64,000 nucleotides of DNA from Incurvaria masculella (lineage: Eukaryota > Arthropoda > Insecta > Lepidoptera > Incurvariidae): contig OX335643.1 of NCBI GenBank assembly GCA_946894095.1, positions 3,955,036 to 4,019,035 on the forward strand, written 5' to 3'. This document shows positions 32,801 to 40,117 of the stretch, in pieces. Each line of letters begins with the position of its first letter. Within the stretch, counting starts at the first letter, position 1. A program made the translations under genes and the position numbers. The notes under the pieces were generated by a model. That model saw only the letters and a list, made by a program, of their open reading frames with translations, was not told the DNA's origin and did not search any database.

Positions 32801-33014
32801 GACAACATGTGTGTGCCCATTGTTTCGCCTTTTGCGACGGGACCCTAAAAAGGAGAAAGTTAGACTGAGCATGCCACTTGCGACATCTGCAGATATGGAA
32901 TGTCCACCAACTTCCGTAGTAGTACTGGTCGAATGTCTTGATCCAGCCGGCGTCGAGGTGCGAGTGCGGGACCAAGTGCACGTTCAGTGCCCCCTCCTTG
33001 GTCTGCGGGCATCG
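14392..33014 (-). CDS. lysosomal alpha-mannosidase (GH38), 21 exons
   Basis: Hydrolyses terminal alpha-linked mannose of N-glycan fragments in the lysosome (family function of MAN2B1/LAMAN). Exons in order: 33014-32912, 31139-31058, 30592-30407, 29021-28816, 25907-25771, 25010-24877, 24421-24193, 23768-23666, 23508-23324, 22525-22387, 22129-21915, 21338-21168, 20913-20762, 20036-19915, 19152-19007, 18253-18127, 17385-17267, 16686-16569, 16300-16177, 15726-15035, 14843-14392. All junctions are GT-AG and in phase (3942 nt, 1313 codons plus stop). Active-site motifs are intact: zinc ligands in HSHLDAGW and [10 protein letters not shown], nucleophile Asp in QVDPYGHS, and Asp of MGGDFTY. The signal-peptide exon upstream of 33014 was not recognised. 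The last two exons encode an Asn/Lys/Ser/Asp-rich extension unlike usual family members, and the stop lies in a MITE. Confidence 0.92.
15035..15726 (-). CDS. mannosidase exon 20 (low-complexity extension)
   Basis: 692 nt, open throughout. Acceptor attacag, donor gtaagc; phases 2 and 1 fit the neighbours. Begins [19 protein letters not shown]; rich in Asn, Lys, Ser, Asp and Glu ([32 protein letters not shown]). No domain was recognised and disorder is probable. An ATG at 15656 could alternatively begin a separate protein, but splicing from exon 19 is in frame. Confidence 0.65.
16177..16300 (-). CDS. mannosidase exon 19
   Basis: Acceptor ttattag just before 16300, donor gtggga. Encodes [12 protein letters not shown], then [11 protein letters not shown] and QMDWST; these match the C-terminal beta domain (DLRDLF ... 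ETTL-AN) of lysosomal mannosidases. Ends phase 2. Confidence 0.85.
16569..16686 (-). CDS. mannosidase exon 18
   Basis: Acceptor cttacag, donor gtaggt. Encodes [20 protein letters not shown] followed by [13 protein letters not shown]; the LLRLE motif is conserved in the family. Confidence 0.88.
17267..17385 (-). CDS. mannosidase exon 17
   Basis: Acceptor ccgtccag, donor gtataa; phase 1 in, phase 0 out. Encodes [18 protein letters not shown] and [13 protein letters not shown]. Less conserved than its neighbours but joins them in frame. Confidence 0.75.
17780..18250. repeat. 99-bp tandem repeat derived from mannosidase exon 16 3' end
   Basis: The motif 'atcatgagcc' recurs at 17850, 17949, 18048 and 18147, an exact 99-bp period. 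The rightmost unit is the 3' part of exon 16 plus its donor; the other units extend into the intron. Each unit keeps 'cagaaca|gtaagt'-like donor sequence on the minus strand and a 'ctgttagcag' acceptor-like site only 20 nt behind. A fainter fifth unit begins near 17770. Confidence 0.9.
18127..18253 (-). CDS. mannosidase exon 16
   Basis: Acceptor atttccag, donor gtaagt; 127 nt. Encodes [20 protein letters not shown] and the [10 protein letters not shown] segment; VHRRLL is a family signature. Its 3' half is the seed of the 99-bp array. Confidence 0.92.
19007..19152 (-). CDS. mannosidase exon 15
   Basis: Acceptor atctatag, donor gtgaga. Contains CYYPVVSRA and [20 protein letters not shown]; the TDRSQG motif is diagnostic. 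Confidence 0.93.
19915..20036 (-). CDS. mannosidase exon 14
   Basis: Acceptor ttttccag, donor gtattt (weak consensus). Encodes [13 protein letters not shown] and [13 protein letters not shown]. The last residues before the donor (SCLHPHT) diverge from family members; the donor was chosen because it gives the phase needed by exon 15. Confidence 0.82.
20350..20480 (-). repeat. SINE fragment
   Basis: Reverse-orientation 3' half of the common SINE body ('aacttgacatgg', 'ggaattaggtaccatgccaa', 'taccttccctta'). Immediately right, 'ggcggggattgaaccca' at 20634 is a tRNA-like B box on the minus strand, suggesting another decayed Pol III element. Confidence 0.5.
20762..20913 (-). CDS. mannosidase exon 13
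   Basis: Acceptor tattacag, donor gtaaat. Encodes [34 protein letters not shown] and IIGPVPLG, the conserved beta-sandwich region. Confidence 0.93.
21168..21338 (-). CDS. mannosidase exon 12
   Basis: Acceptor tttttag, donor gtgagt; 57 codons phase 0. Contains [19 protein letters not shown] and [22 protein letters not shown] is a family signature. Confidence 0.93.
21915..22129 (-). CDS. mannosidase exon 11
   Basis: Acceptor cttacag, donor gttagt. Encodes [20 protein letters not shown], matching the family pattern of a core domain strand (L-F-A-LP-LGF-TY-V), then a variable end [10 protein letters not shown]. Confidence 0.9.
22387..22525 (-). CDS. mannosidase exon 10
   Basis: Acceptor ggtacag, donor gtgagt. 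Contains [20 protein letters not shown], the conserved VYNP...VRLPV core of GH38 lysosomal enzymes. Confidence 0.93.
23000..23165. repeat. cluster of short inverted repeats
   Basis: 'cccacggaggat' (23010-23021) pairs with 'atcctccgtggg' (23026-23037) around a 4-nt loop. Nearby 'gaccacgag' and 'ctcgtggtc' also pair. Intronic; possibly the end of a decayed MITE. Confidence 0.6.
23324..23508 (-). CDS. mannosidase exon 9
   Basis: Acceptor gtcgcag, donor gtatcc. Continues the zinc-site motif as [11 protein letters not shown] and includes [14 protein letters not shown], a signature of lysosomal GH38 enzymes. Confidence 0.95.
23509..23665. repeat. intron 8 made of a 78-bp direct duplication
   Basis: The 157-bp intron consists of two diverged ~78-bp copies: 'taaagtttagtttggcaaaa' (23529) parallels 'taaagtacagtttggaaaat' (23607), and 'caactgtttt.gaata.gatt' occurs in each. 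Confidence 0.8.
23666..23768 (-). CDS. mannosidase exon 8
   Basis: Acceptor gctgcag, donor gtgact. Ends in [12 protein letters not shown]; the His of HHD is a zinc ligand. Confidence 0.95.
24193..24421 (-). CDS. mannosidase exon 7
   Basis: Acceptor ttctacag, donor gtattc; 229 nt. Contains [42 protein letters not shown]; all match substrate-cleft segments of the family. Confidence 0.95.
24877..25010 (-). CDS. mannosidase exon 6
   Basis: Acceptor caatag, donor gtattc. Encodes [20 protein letters not shown] and NTDKLIR. The Asp of GGDF corresponds to the acid/base position. Confidence 0.94.
25030..25165. repeat. inverted repeat of a LINE/SINE 3' tail
   Basis: Left arm 'agttacgatctttgttat' and 'gagtcggcgtcagcc' is mirrored by 'ggctgacaccgactc' and 'ataacaaaaatcgtaact'. 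About 60-bp arms around a ~35-bp GC-rich centre. The following 'ctttttctttgaagtcggtt' tail also occurs at 57300-57440. Confidence 0.7.
25771..25907 (-). CDS. mannosidase exon 5
   Basis: Acceptor tattgcag, donor gtatga. Encodes [20 protein letters not shown] and [22 protein letters not shown] is a family signature. Confidence 0.94.
25998..27971 (-). mobile_element. pogo-like Tc1/mariner superfamily element, internally deleted
   Basis: Perfect-looking TIRs: 'gggtcaggcagggtaattga' at 25998 and its complement ending 27971, flanked by TA on both sides. Subterminal copies of 'ggggtaa.tga.aac' recur. Coding remnants on the minus strand encode parts of a Psq-HTH/DDE transposase. The catalytic core is missing. 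Confidence 0.85.
26585..27442 (-). pseudogene. pogo-like transposase remnant
   Basis: Begins at ATG 27442 with [19 protein letters not shown], the Psq-type helix-turn-helix start, followed by an in-frame stop after NAI. Decayed segments follow ([28 protein letters not shown]), then a jump to the C-terminal region ending [12 protein letters not shown]. Stops, frameshifts and loss of the DDE region make it non-functional. Confidence 0.75.
28340..28700 (+). repeat. LINE (RTE-like) C-terminal fragment
   Basis: Plus-strand frame reading [20 protein letters not shown], then [12 protein letters not shown] and [13 protein letters not shown], a C-terminal pattern common to insect non-LTR retrotransposons, followed by a (TATG)n tail. 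5'-truncated as usual for LINEs. Confidence 0.8.
28816..29021 (-). CDS. mannosidase exon 4
   Basis: Acceptor ctttcag, donor gtgagt. Encodes [20 protein letters not shown], with the catalytic nucleophile Asp, then [13 protein letters not shown] and ENIWRGSHV. Confidence 0.96.
29700..30445. repeat. 39-bp degenerate tandem array seeded from mannosidase exon 3 3' end
   Basis: Units of the form 'gaactggtc.atgattctag' + 'ct.acct.agtccccaagt' (39 bp) repeat about 19 times with divergence. On the minus strand the first unit is the end of exon 3 ([10 protein letters not shown] coding) plus its donor gtgagc. Copies then run about 700 bp into the intron, many retaining a gt-a-g donor-like step. Confidence 0.88.
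30407..30592 (-). CDS. mannosidase exon 3
   Basis: Acceptor cttgcag, donor gtgagc. Encodes [20 protein letters not shown] and [19 protein letters not shown], both strongly conserved in the catalytic domain. Confidence 0.96.
31058..31139 (-). CDS. mannosidase exon 2
   Basis: Acceptor ttttcag, donor gtaagt; 82 nt. Encodes [20 protein letters not shown] and LHDSRRK. More diverged than its neighbours but positioned and phased as the family's Q-AGVQYILDSV segment. Confidence 0.85.
31323..31419. repeat. perfect 37-bp inverted repeat (hairpin)
   Basis: 31323-31359 and 31383-31419 are exact reverse complements with a 23-bp spacer; the arm begins 'tggcattcagtcattgcgg'. It lies upstream of mannosidase exon 2, in the exon 1-2 intron. 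Confidence 0.95.
31841..32390. mobile_element. TTAA MITE family A, copy 1
   Basis: 550 bp bounded by TTAA. Ends 'ttaaggtggcccaacccg' and 'cgggttgggccgccttaa' are inverted. No coding capacity. Near-identical in length and sequence to 33481-34030; other copies at 35305-36200 (inverted) and 49366-49916. Confidence 0.9.
32387..32754. mobile_element. TTAA MITE family B, copy 1
   Basis: Long inverted ends: 'ttccgacccata', 'cacagaacgcaaaaa.tattg' and 'cacaatttcagg' reappear as complements before 32754. About 150-bp arms. It shares its left TTAA with the right TTAA of family A copy 1, so the two sit back to back. A fragment of the same end is at 30618-30652. Confidence 0.85.
32912..33014 (-). CDS. 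mannosidase exon 1 (first recognised)
   Basis: Acceptor gtgttgcag before 33014, donor gttggt (weak). Encodes [20 protein letters not shown] continuing [14 protein letters not shown], the zinc-binding H-x-D site. It is not the true first exon, since a signal peptide is expected upstream. ATG at 33047 in the same frame ([12 protein letters not shown]) is an alternative start without signal-peptide character. Confidence 0.9.
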
Positions 33015-33480
33015 CTGCAACACGAGCAGCAGGTCTTCTATTCCTGGCATTGAGTAATCAGGAATCAGCAATCCTGAGTCTGGAAAACCGCTTTTGTAGC
33101 GGTTTTCAAAGCGATTTTCTTGACGGAAATATTCCGGAGCATGGTTTTTTTAATCAATAGAAAATAACTTTCTTAGTTAATTTTTAATTAGTTACTTAAA
33201 CTTAGGGCTGCTTTTTGAATGGTCTGATAAACAGCCAGATAACTATTCGACGGATTTATTTACGCTTCTGCTTATCTATTCGATATAGTAGGTTCATATG
33301 TTTATTAGTAAAATTATAGTCAGATAATTGTGATAGAAGAAATAATTATCCGGTAATGACTATCCGTCGTTTGATAAACGTGAATTTGTACTATCAGTCC
33401 AATAAGTACAGTATAATAATTACAAAATAATTGTTTAATCATTAGAATCAGTAGATTTTTTTTAATAGAAAAACACGCTA

Positions 33481-34030
33481 TTAAGGTGGCCCATCCCGCT
33501 CATCTCCCCATACAAAAGGGGAAAGAAGATCACGCCCATATTTCTTGTCAGAGATCCAAAATTTTACTCAAAATAGCTTTATTTGATCGAACTAGATGTC
33601 TGATGACCATTGGCATTGTAAAATTGTGTTTGGTTCCTAAGTTATAAGGTCCGAAAGTTCGGATTTTTCACGCGTTTTATGCAATAAATTTGGAGGTAGA
33701 TTACGCAATGATAAAGTAAGAATATCTTAAACAGATTAGTCATCGGACATAGCTTATTTAATCCAGATTTATAATATATTTGGTTTTTGTTAGATATTTG
33801 ACTACAGCGGTCGTGGTTTACTTTTAGCTATAAGTCGTTTTGTAATTAAAATTTTCGTAAATCTTACCAAATCATACACTATACACATTGTCATTTTTCT
33901 GGACATGTTGCATCTTCCTCATCACGGAGCCTGTCTTATTCTTTGAAACAGAGAAGGTCCCAGAGCGCAACAGCATGGTTTTGTACCGTGCCCGCGATTG
34001 AGTTATTGCCGCCGGGTTGGGCCACCTTAA
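33481..34030. mobile_element. TTAA MITE family A, copy 2
   Basis: 550 bp with TTAA at both ends ('ttaaggtggcccatcccgc' ... 'gggttgggccaccttaa'). Close match to copy 1. Flanked by inverted pieces of 'aatcctgagtct.gaaaaccg' at 33071-33105 and 34027-34070. Confidence 0.9.
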
Positions 34031-34519
34031 GGCGGTTTTCTAGACTCAGGATTCCTAATTCCTGATAACTTCAGATCACGCTCCTTGACACGTCGTGAGC
34101 TGACAGCGAGCAACGGAACTCGTTTGTATGTGGCGGCGCGCTGCTTGTACATAATGGTGGCGAGAGCGTTCTAGACTAGGAGGTCGCGACAAAAAAGGTA
34201 ACGATAACGTAAATGGCTGAAACTGGGCTCACAGGATATAGACCAACCTTCTTTTCATAACTACTTTTTCAGGCGCCTTATCTAGGTAACGCAACCACTT
34301 GGCGCAGGCAGACCGACATATTTAGCATTAGAGGAAGGCCTCAGATGCAGCCATTTACCACATCGTGACCAGAAATGTCGTAACCTCCCGGAATGTTCGG
34401 TTACAAATTCATTTGCTACTGTTTTTTACGATTTTCTCTAGCTCCAGCGACATTTAAAAACACGTAAGAACTACACAAGTCGCTATTTACTGCAACGAAC
34501 ATTTTTGATGTTGCGCGGA

Positions 34520-34710
34520 TAGAAAACACGGTACATTTTCATTGCCGCTTCGACCATCTTTCATTCAATGCGATGGTACAACCCTGGCGGAAATATTCCT
34601 ACGACTTGAATGAGAAGTTTTACGTGTCATTCTTGACGATAGAAAACGGTCACCCATCCAAAACCCCACGTCGTCCTGGGTTGCTTAACCTCTCGGCTGA
34701 TATTTTTTTT
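34520..34710 (-). repeat. SINE with 5S-like head, truncated and diverged
   Basis: Reverse body ('ttgccgcttcgaccatc', 'gcgatggtacaaccctggcgg') joined to the reverse of a 5S-like head ('ggtcacccatccaaaacccc', 'gggttgcttaacctc'). Confidence 0.7.
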
Positions 34711-34984
34711 AAATCTTACCTTATAACCGCATTCGACACTATTCACTCTGCCAGGCTTGCCACTGCTGAATTCGCAAAAGCAAATCGCGACACATACAAT
34801 TTTAAAATTCATAGCAAGTGATATGCGACATCGCCTATGGAGAGTATGCGACACGGAATGATATGCGTTATTCCACCGCGGTAGAACTGGTACCTACCAT
34901 TTCAATATCAGTCGAGTATTAACAGGGTGATACGATGTATATTTTCTTATTCTTAAATAAGCATACTGTCACGATTTTAGCCTG

Positions 34985-35105
34985 CTTTCCTGAAGGAATT
35001 AAGTGCCATACCAGGATCTTCTCTTTACTCGTCTTTTCATCCAATGCGGTGTTACTGACTCGGATTGGTTTAGCCCAGCGACCCAGCGAGAAGGGAAAGA
35101 AAGGT
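34985..35105 (-). repeat. SINE body fragment
   Basis: 'gaaggaattaagtgccatac', 'ttttcatccaatgcgg' and 'gggaa' in reverse SINE order, with deletions. Confidence 0.5.
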
Positions 35106-35240
35106 GAAGTGGTATGCGGTCGATGTCGCATTTCCGCCGTTTGGCCAAGTGGCCATATCAATTGTATGGGATTCCGGCGGAGCCTCGTATGCCACACAGT
35201 CGAAACATCGCCACCGCGCGCGAATGCTCTCTAAGAATGT
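35100..35240. repeat. dispersed repeat shared with 43300-43450
   Basis: Shared motifs 'atgcggtcgat.tcg', 'ttgtatggga.tccggcgg', 'ccacacagtcgaaa.atcgcc' and 'accgcg.gcgaatg.ctc'. GC-rich with internal dyads ('ggccaagtggcc' here, repeated 'ggtca.ggtgacc' at 43338-43375). Unclassified element. Confidence 0.6.
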
Positions 35241-35304
35241 GTTCGTCAAGTCAGTTGCAACCCTCCAATGCTTCTGCGACTATATTTGCATGTAGCATGT
35301 ACGT

Positions 35305-36200
35305 TTAAGGTGGTCATTCCCGGCGGGACTAACTCATTCGCGGGCACGGTACAAAACCGTGCTATTGCGCTCTGGGACCTTGAAAGAAAGAAAGAAAGAA
35401 AGAAAAATAGTTTATTTGTCTCTTTTTTGCATTAAACTTAAGTACATAGTAACGATGAAAAGTAAATAACAGTAGACAAAATGGACCCATCGCAGCATAT
35501 GCTATAGATAATGTGTCTATAGCGCTGATATTATGGTGGGCCCGGGTGGTGATATGAGTACGACCTCCTCTGTTTCAAAAAAAAAAATGAGGAGGATGCA
35601 ACTTGTCCTCAAAGCAGACAAGGCGCATATTTGATTTGGTAAGATTTACGAAATTTTTAATTACAAAACGACTTAAGGATCAGACCCATACAATGTTTTT
35701 TTTACACAGAACGCAAAAAGTATTGCACTTTAAGGCACGAATTCGTCAAAAATATTAAATATAGCCATAGTAGTTGCAGCGAAAACATATTCACAATTTC
35801 AGGTTTAATGGTTTCGTTGTTGTAATTGTTCGTTGTTGGTGTAATTGCCGATTAGAAGTTTTACACCGTTAGATGGCGCTGTTAAATAAAAATCGTATTT
35901 AAATAAATTGTAACAAAACCAATAATCCTGAAATTGTGAAATTGTTTTCGCTGCAAGTAATATGACTGTATTAAACATTGATTATCAATTCGTGGCTTAA
36001 AGTGCAATACTTTTTGCGTTATGTGTGCAAACAACTTTATATGGGTCGGAACAGCCTTAAAGATAAAAGTAAACCACGACCGCTGTAGTAAAAAACAATT
36101 TTATAATGCCAATGGTCATCAGACATCTAGTGCGATTATATGAAGCTGAATTATATGAACAAGAAATATGGGCGTGATCTTGGGGAGTTGAGCGGGAAGA
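35305..36200. mobile_element. TTAA MITE family A, copy 4, inverted and interrupted
   Basis: Reverse complement of family A from TTAA 35305, with a (GAAA)n microsatellite/insert at 35378-35560 and a family B MITE at 35673-36060. The far end ('gggcgtgatcttggggag', 'gagcggg') is truncated near 36196. Confidence 0.8.
35673..36060. mobile_element. TTAA MITE family B, copy 2, nested in family A
   Basis: TTAA at 35673 and 36057; inverted ends 'cagacccatacaatg' and 'atatgggtcggaacagcc'. Inserted in the middle of family A copy 4, interrupting 'cgactta' and 'agataaaagtaaaccacgac'. Confidence 0.88.
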
Positions 36201-36899
36201 GGTAGTTTTTAAAATTGGAGACAGTGGCTTTCATAGGCGCTCTACATAGATGGCATATCACCTTCCTTTTTTCTTTGTAAGGAACAAAACCTAAAAAAAA
36301 TATTATTGCATCCTACATCATCCTTTATGTGGTTCTTACTTATTACATGTTACAACAACATGGCTACAGAGGGTCGTGTTACCGCATTGAATGTGGATTG
36401 GTCGTAAAGAATGCATTCTTCGTAAACCAATACAATGCAATGCGTAAATGGTTCTTCGGAGATAATGGCGAGCGAAACTCATCCGTATAGCGGCAGGCAC
36501 GTTTTAACGACAATACACTGACGGTGGCGCCGGCCAGTCAGTTCGCTTACAAATATCGCTCACTCTTGATGTTCTCGAGTTCCATCGACACGTATTTACT
36601 AATTATATTATTTATTTATTTATTGATTACTAGCTAAGGTACCCGGATCCGCTCGGGTCAATATCGTTTTGCACTGATGTCAGGCTGATTTTTTTCCTGG
36701 GTATTATATGAGTCCCCATACAAACATTAATTCCCCATTCACCCCTTCGATTTGTATTTTCGCCACAAAAGTTAACCTATGTCCTTTTCCAAGGTCCAGA
36801 CCACGGAGGAGTAAGGTAGAGAGGAGGTGTTTTTAGCTCATATTACTAAGGAACGCAGCGTGACACTGTGCGGGGGAAGCGGGGGAAAAAACATTTCAT

Positions 36900-36917
36900 G
36901 GGGGGGGGGGGGGGGTT
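36900..36917. repeat. homopolymer G tract
   Basis: Run of about 17 G bases in intergenic DNA. Confidence 0.85.
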
Positions 36918-37249
36918 CAAGCTCCGCCTTTTGTGCTAAATCCATCTACAGGAAGAAGCGGTATTCTGGTAGCAGCTATTCCGTGAGCTATTCTTAGTGG
37001 TTACAAGACTACAACTAGATGGCGCCTTTTGCTTTTTTCTATTAGTTTTTTCTATAAAAAAAACCTTCCAAATTTAAATCTTTTCCTTCGCGCGGATTCA
37101 AATAATTTTAATTTAAAAATGTCATAAACATTTGCATCATGAGATCAATATTTCTTACCGTACAAAGAAAATCATTGCGCGCCATCTATCGGCACATAGC
37201 AAGAGCGATACATCGATACAATGCTGGAATATTGACTGAAATTATAAAA

Positions 37250-38405
37250 TACTAGCTGCGGTACCCGGCTCCGCTCGGGTTAGTGTCGGCTAAATTATCT
37301 CATGGATAAAAAGTAGCCCACATGACTGGTCCAAAATAGGGTCAAACTGGTCCAGGACAATGTATCCATGTACCAAATTTAATCAAGATCGTTCGAGCCG
37401 AAATAGCATGATTTAATGAGAAACATCCAATAATTCCCATTTAGAGCTTAGTTGACGTTTGGTGGCTATTTAAAAAAAAAACATTTGCCTCGAGAACCTT
37501 TCTGCACTTTCACTGCTACATTGCTTACCTAGTAAGTAACGTGTAACGTAGGTAAGTTTTGCGTGGACTCCAACCCACAGCCAGCCTCAACATCGAAAAC
37601 AGTAACCCATCTCGAACCTGACTGCTCCCAGAGATGCTATACATTGATAAAATACGCATATAAATCAGGTAAGTGGTTCGCATGTTATAAGACTTTAAGA
37701 CTCACTACTTACCCTTCTGGTAATGAAGCGTTATATTATGTAATCTATAAGTTTTTAGTAGAATCAGGCTAGACGTAGATACAATGCACATCTAAATCGA
37801 GTAATTGGTTCTCAAGGATTTTATTCTGTTGGTCGCTCCTCCGGCGATTTAGCGTGATGCCAAGTAGTCCTAAAGTTGCAGGAAATACCAAGCCGTACTT
37901 CAGTAAAAGTAAGCGCTGCCGCCGCAAAGCCGAGCCGTGCATAGCATTGCAGTTTGTATGACAGCCCCATCTTAGCGTAAGCGGAACTGAATTCTATTTA
38001 GCCAACCCTAATTCCCGGGTAGTTAAATGTACATGTACCAAGTTTTACAAATCGCTAGTGCCTTGAAAATTCGCCAAACGGACACCAAACACAAAGTCAC
38101 GACGTCTGCCCTCCCCCCGCCGCCGCTCCCCGCCACCGCCACCGGCTCCTCTCCCCCTAGTGTGAAGTAGCGCTACCGGCATCGTTTTCGCAGCCCCGTG
38201 AAAGTTCTAAAGCCCATGGGCACATAAATTGTAGCCTATGTGTTATTCTGATGTATAAGCTATATTATTGTAAAGTTTCATTAGAATCCATTCAGTAGTT
38301 TTTACGTGAAAGAGTAACAAACATCCATCCATCCATCCATCCATCCATCCATCCATCCATCCATTATTACAAACTTTCCCCTTTATAATATTTATTATTA
38401 GATAT
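37250..38405 (+). repeat. dispersed 'ctagctg-ggtacccggctcc' retroelement with (CATC)n tail
   Basis: Starts 'ctagctgcggtacccggctc' and ends 'gtaacaaacatccatccatc' with a (CATC) run (about 38323-38362) and 'cctttataatatttattatta', the end typical of an RTE-type SINE/LINE in Lepidoptera. A reversed SINE head ('gtggactccaaccca', 'agtaacccatctcgaacctg', 37560-37640) is inserted in it. Related starts are at 4613, 23797 and 36633. Confidence 0.6.
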
Positions 38406-38734
38406 TAGATGAGGTGTTTTACTGACAAATAAAACTTAATTCCACCTACAAAATTTAGATTATTTTGTGCTGTGTAATGTTTGCAACATTTTACACAAAA
38501 TCTCATTGTGTAATCGACTGTTCGCGGAAAATTGCGCCGCAGACTATAATATTGTCCCACAACCTAACACCGCCAGCGCCATATCGCGAATGTCGCTAGG
38601 CCACGCCTTCTTATCACGTGGGCTGTGACTTAGGACCCACTTTGTGGACACAGACCCAGTTTGCTTAGACCATCTCCTCTCTACCTCACTTCATTTCATT
38701 TCATTTATTTATTCAACTTCTGGTAGTAAAACTA

Positions 38735-38872
38735 CACTAACCCCTGTTTTCACCACCTCCAGTTACCTGAAATCCGAAAGTTAACTTTCGGCTACATTGC
38801 ATATTTGTATGATGTAACCGAAAGATAACTTTGGGAATTTTGTAGCTGGAGGTGGTGGAACCGGGCGTAAGT
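38735..38872. mobile_element. small hairpin MITE
   Basis: 'ttttcaccacctccag' and 'ccgaaagttaactttcgg' near 38748-38800 pair with 'ctttcggttacatc' / 'ctggaggtggtggaa' ending near 38863. About 45-bp arms. Confidence 0.7.
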
Positions 38873-39654
38873 CATGTCACAATTTGATTAATCCGCGGAT
38901 TCGATCAACCAGTGAAGAAGAACCCGCAAAGAAACTTCACTGGTCTATAAATTATGTTTTTTTTGGTCTTTTTTTTTTCGTCCACATAAATGATATAACA
39001 CAATTATGATTTCATACCTAAATGCTACTGCCAAACTTACATTGGTAGAACGGTCTGGAGCAAAGAACTAAGGACTACGAGGAAACAACAACCCACAATG
39101 CGAAAAGTCTTAATTAATAAATAAATTACTTAACTTAATAACCTAATCATTATACATATTGAGTATTTATTTCGGGTGTAAACGCCTTCGTCAACTTAAC
39201 AGCTATGTCGGGTGTACAGAGCCCTCGTCAATTTTGATACAGATAAAGTGTATCAAGTCAATATAATATAATATATACAAAATACTACTATTGTCGTGTC
39301 AATGTCAAAATAAAATTAATATAAATTGTACAATTACGTACTTGTCCTAGAATATTAAATCACTAAAGAGGGTAAATTTGAACGAGGCTCTCTATGATGT
39401 TTATTCAAGATGTTCGTTCAAATTGTAATACTCTTTATTAAGTAGCACTAATTTTATCTTATTGTTAAATTTATTAAGAGGCAAATTTCTAATTTCTACA
39501 GGTAATTTGTTGTAAAATCTAACACTATTGTGAATAAAGCTTCTCCGTGGTCCAGACTCTCTCTGTATACAATTTCATAAAAATTGGTTTAGCCGGTTAG
39601 GCGTAAAAACGTTCTAGACAGAGAAAGTTACTTTCGCATTTATAATATTATAAG

Positions 39655-39894
39655 TACAGTCGAACAAAGAATTTAGGATACACATCTGGTTGAATGAAAA
39701 GATGAACAGTCGAAATACTTTGAATTTTGGAAACAATTATAGTGTTGAGTATAGATTCAAACATAGTTGAGGATGTCTACTAGCTACTGAGTAAACAAAA
39801 CCATAACAAAATCGAATCAGAGGTTGTATTTAAACACCATTCATTTTTACGTTTAACCGGAAGTGTATCCTTTAACCTTTGGTTGACTGTACTT
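39655..39894. mobile_element. TIR element (MITE)
   Basis: Left end 'acagtcgaacaaagaattta' + 'ggatacac' and right end 'gtgtatcctttaacctttgg' + 'ttgactgt' are inverted. About 240 bp. A solitary end, opposite orientation, is at 42529-42585 ('ttcattcaaccagatgtgta'). Confidence 0.75.
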
Positions 39895-40117
39895 GACACA
39901 ATTACCGTTATGATATTAGCCTAATACACCACATTCCCGAAGGAATCAGGTGCCATGCCAGGACCTTCCCTTTATAAGCGTGGCTATATTGAACTGGATG
40001 GAAAACACGTACAATTTTTCATTGCCGCTTCGACCATCTTTTCATTCAATCTGAAGGTACCAACCCGGGTGAGCTTAAGCCCTACCACCTAGTAGGGAAA
40101 GGGGGACCTACATTGAC
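39895..40117 (-). repeat. SINE body and tail, headless
   Basis: Reverse copy: 'ttaccgttatgatattagcc', 'ggtgccatgccaggaccttc', 'gaactggatggaaaacac', 'caacccgggtgagc', 'aaagggggacctaca'. It stops before the head and directly abuts the TIR element at 39655-39894. Confidence 0.7.

Noticed and set aside
34919..35234. Overlapping ~95-codon frames on both strands
   Set aside because: They fall in a SINE fragment and a dispersed repeat.
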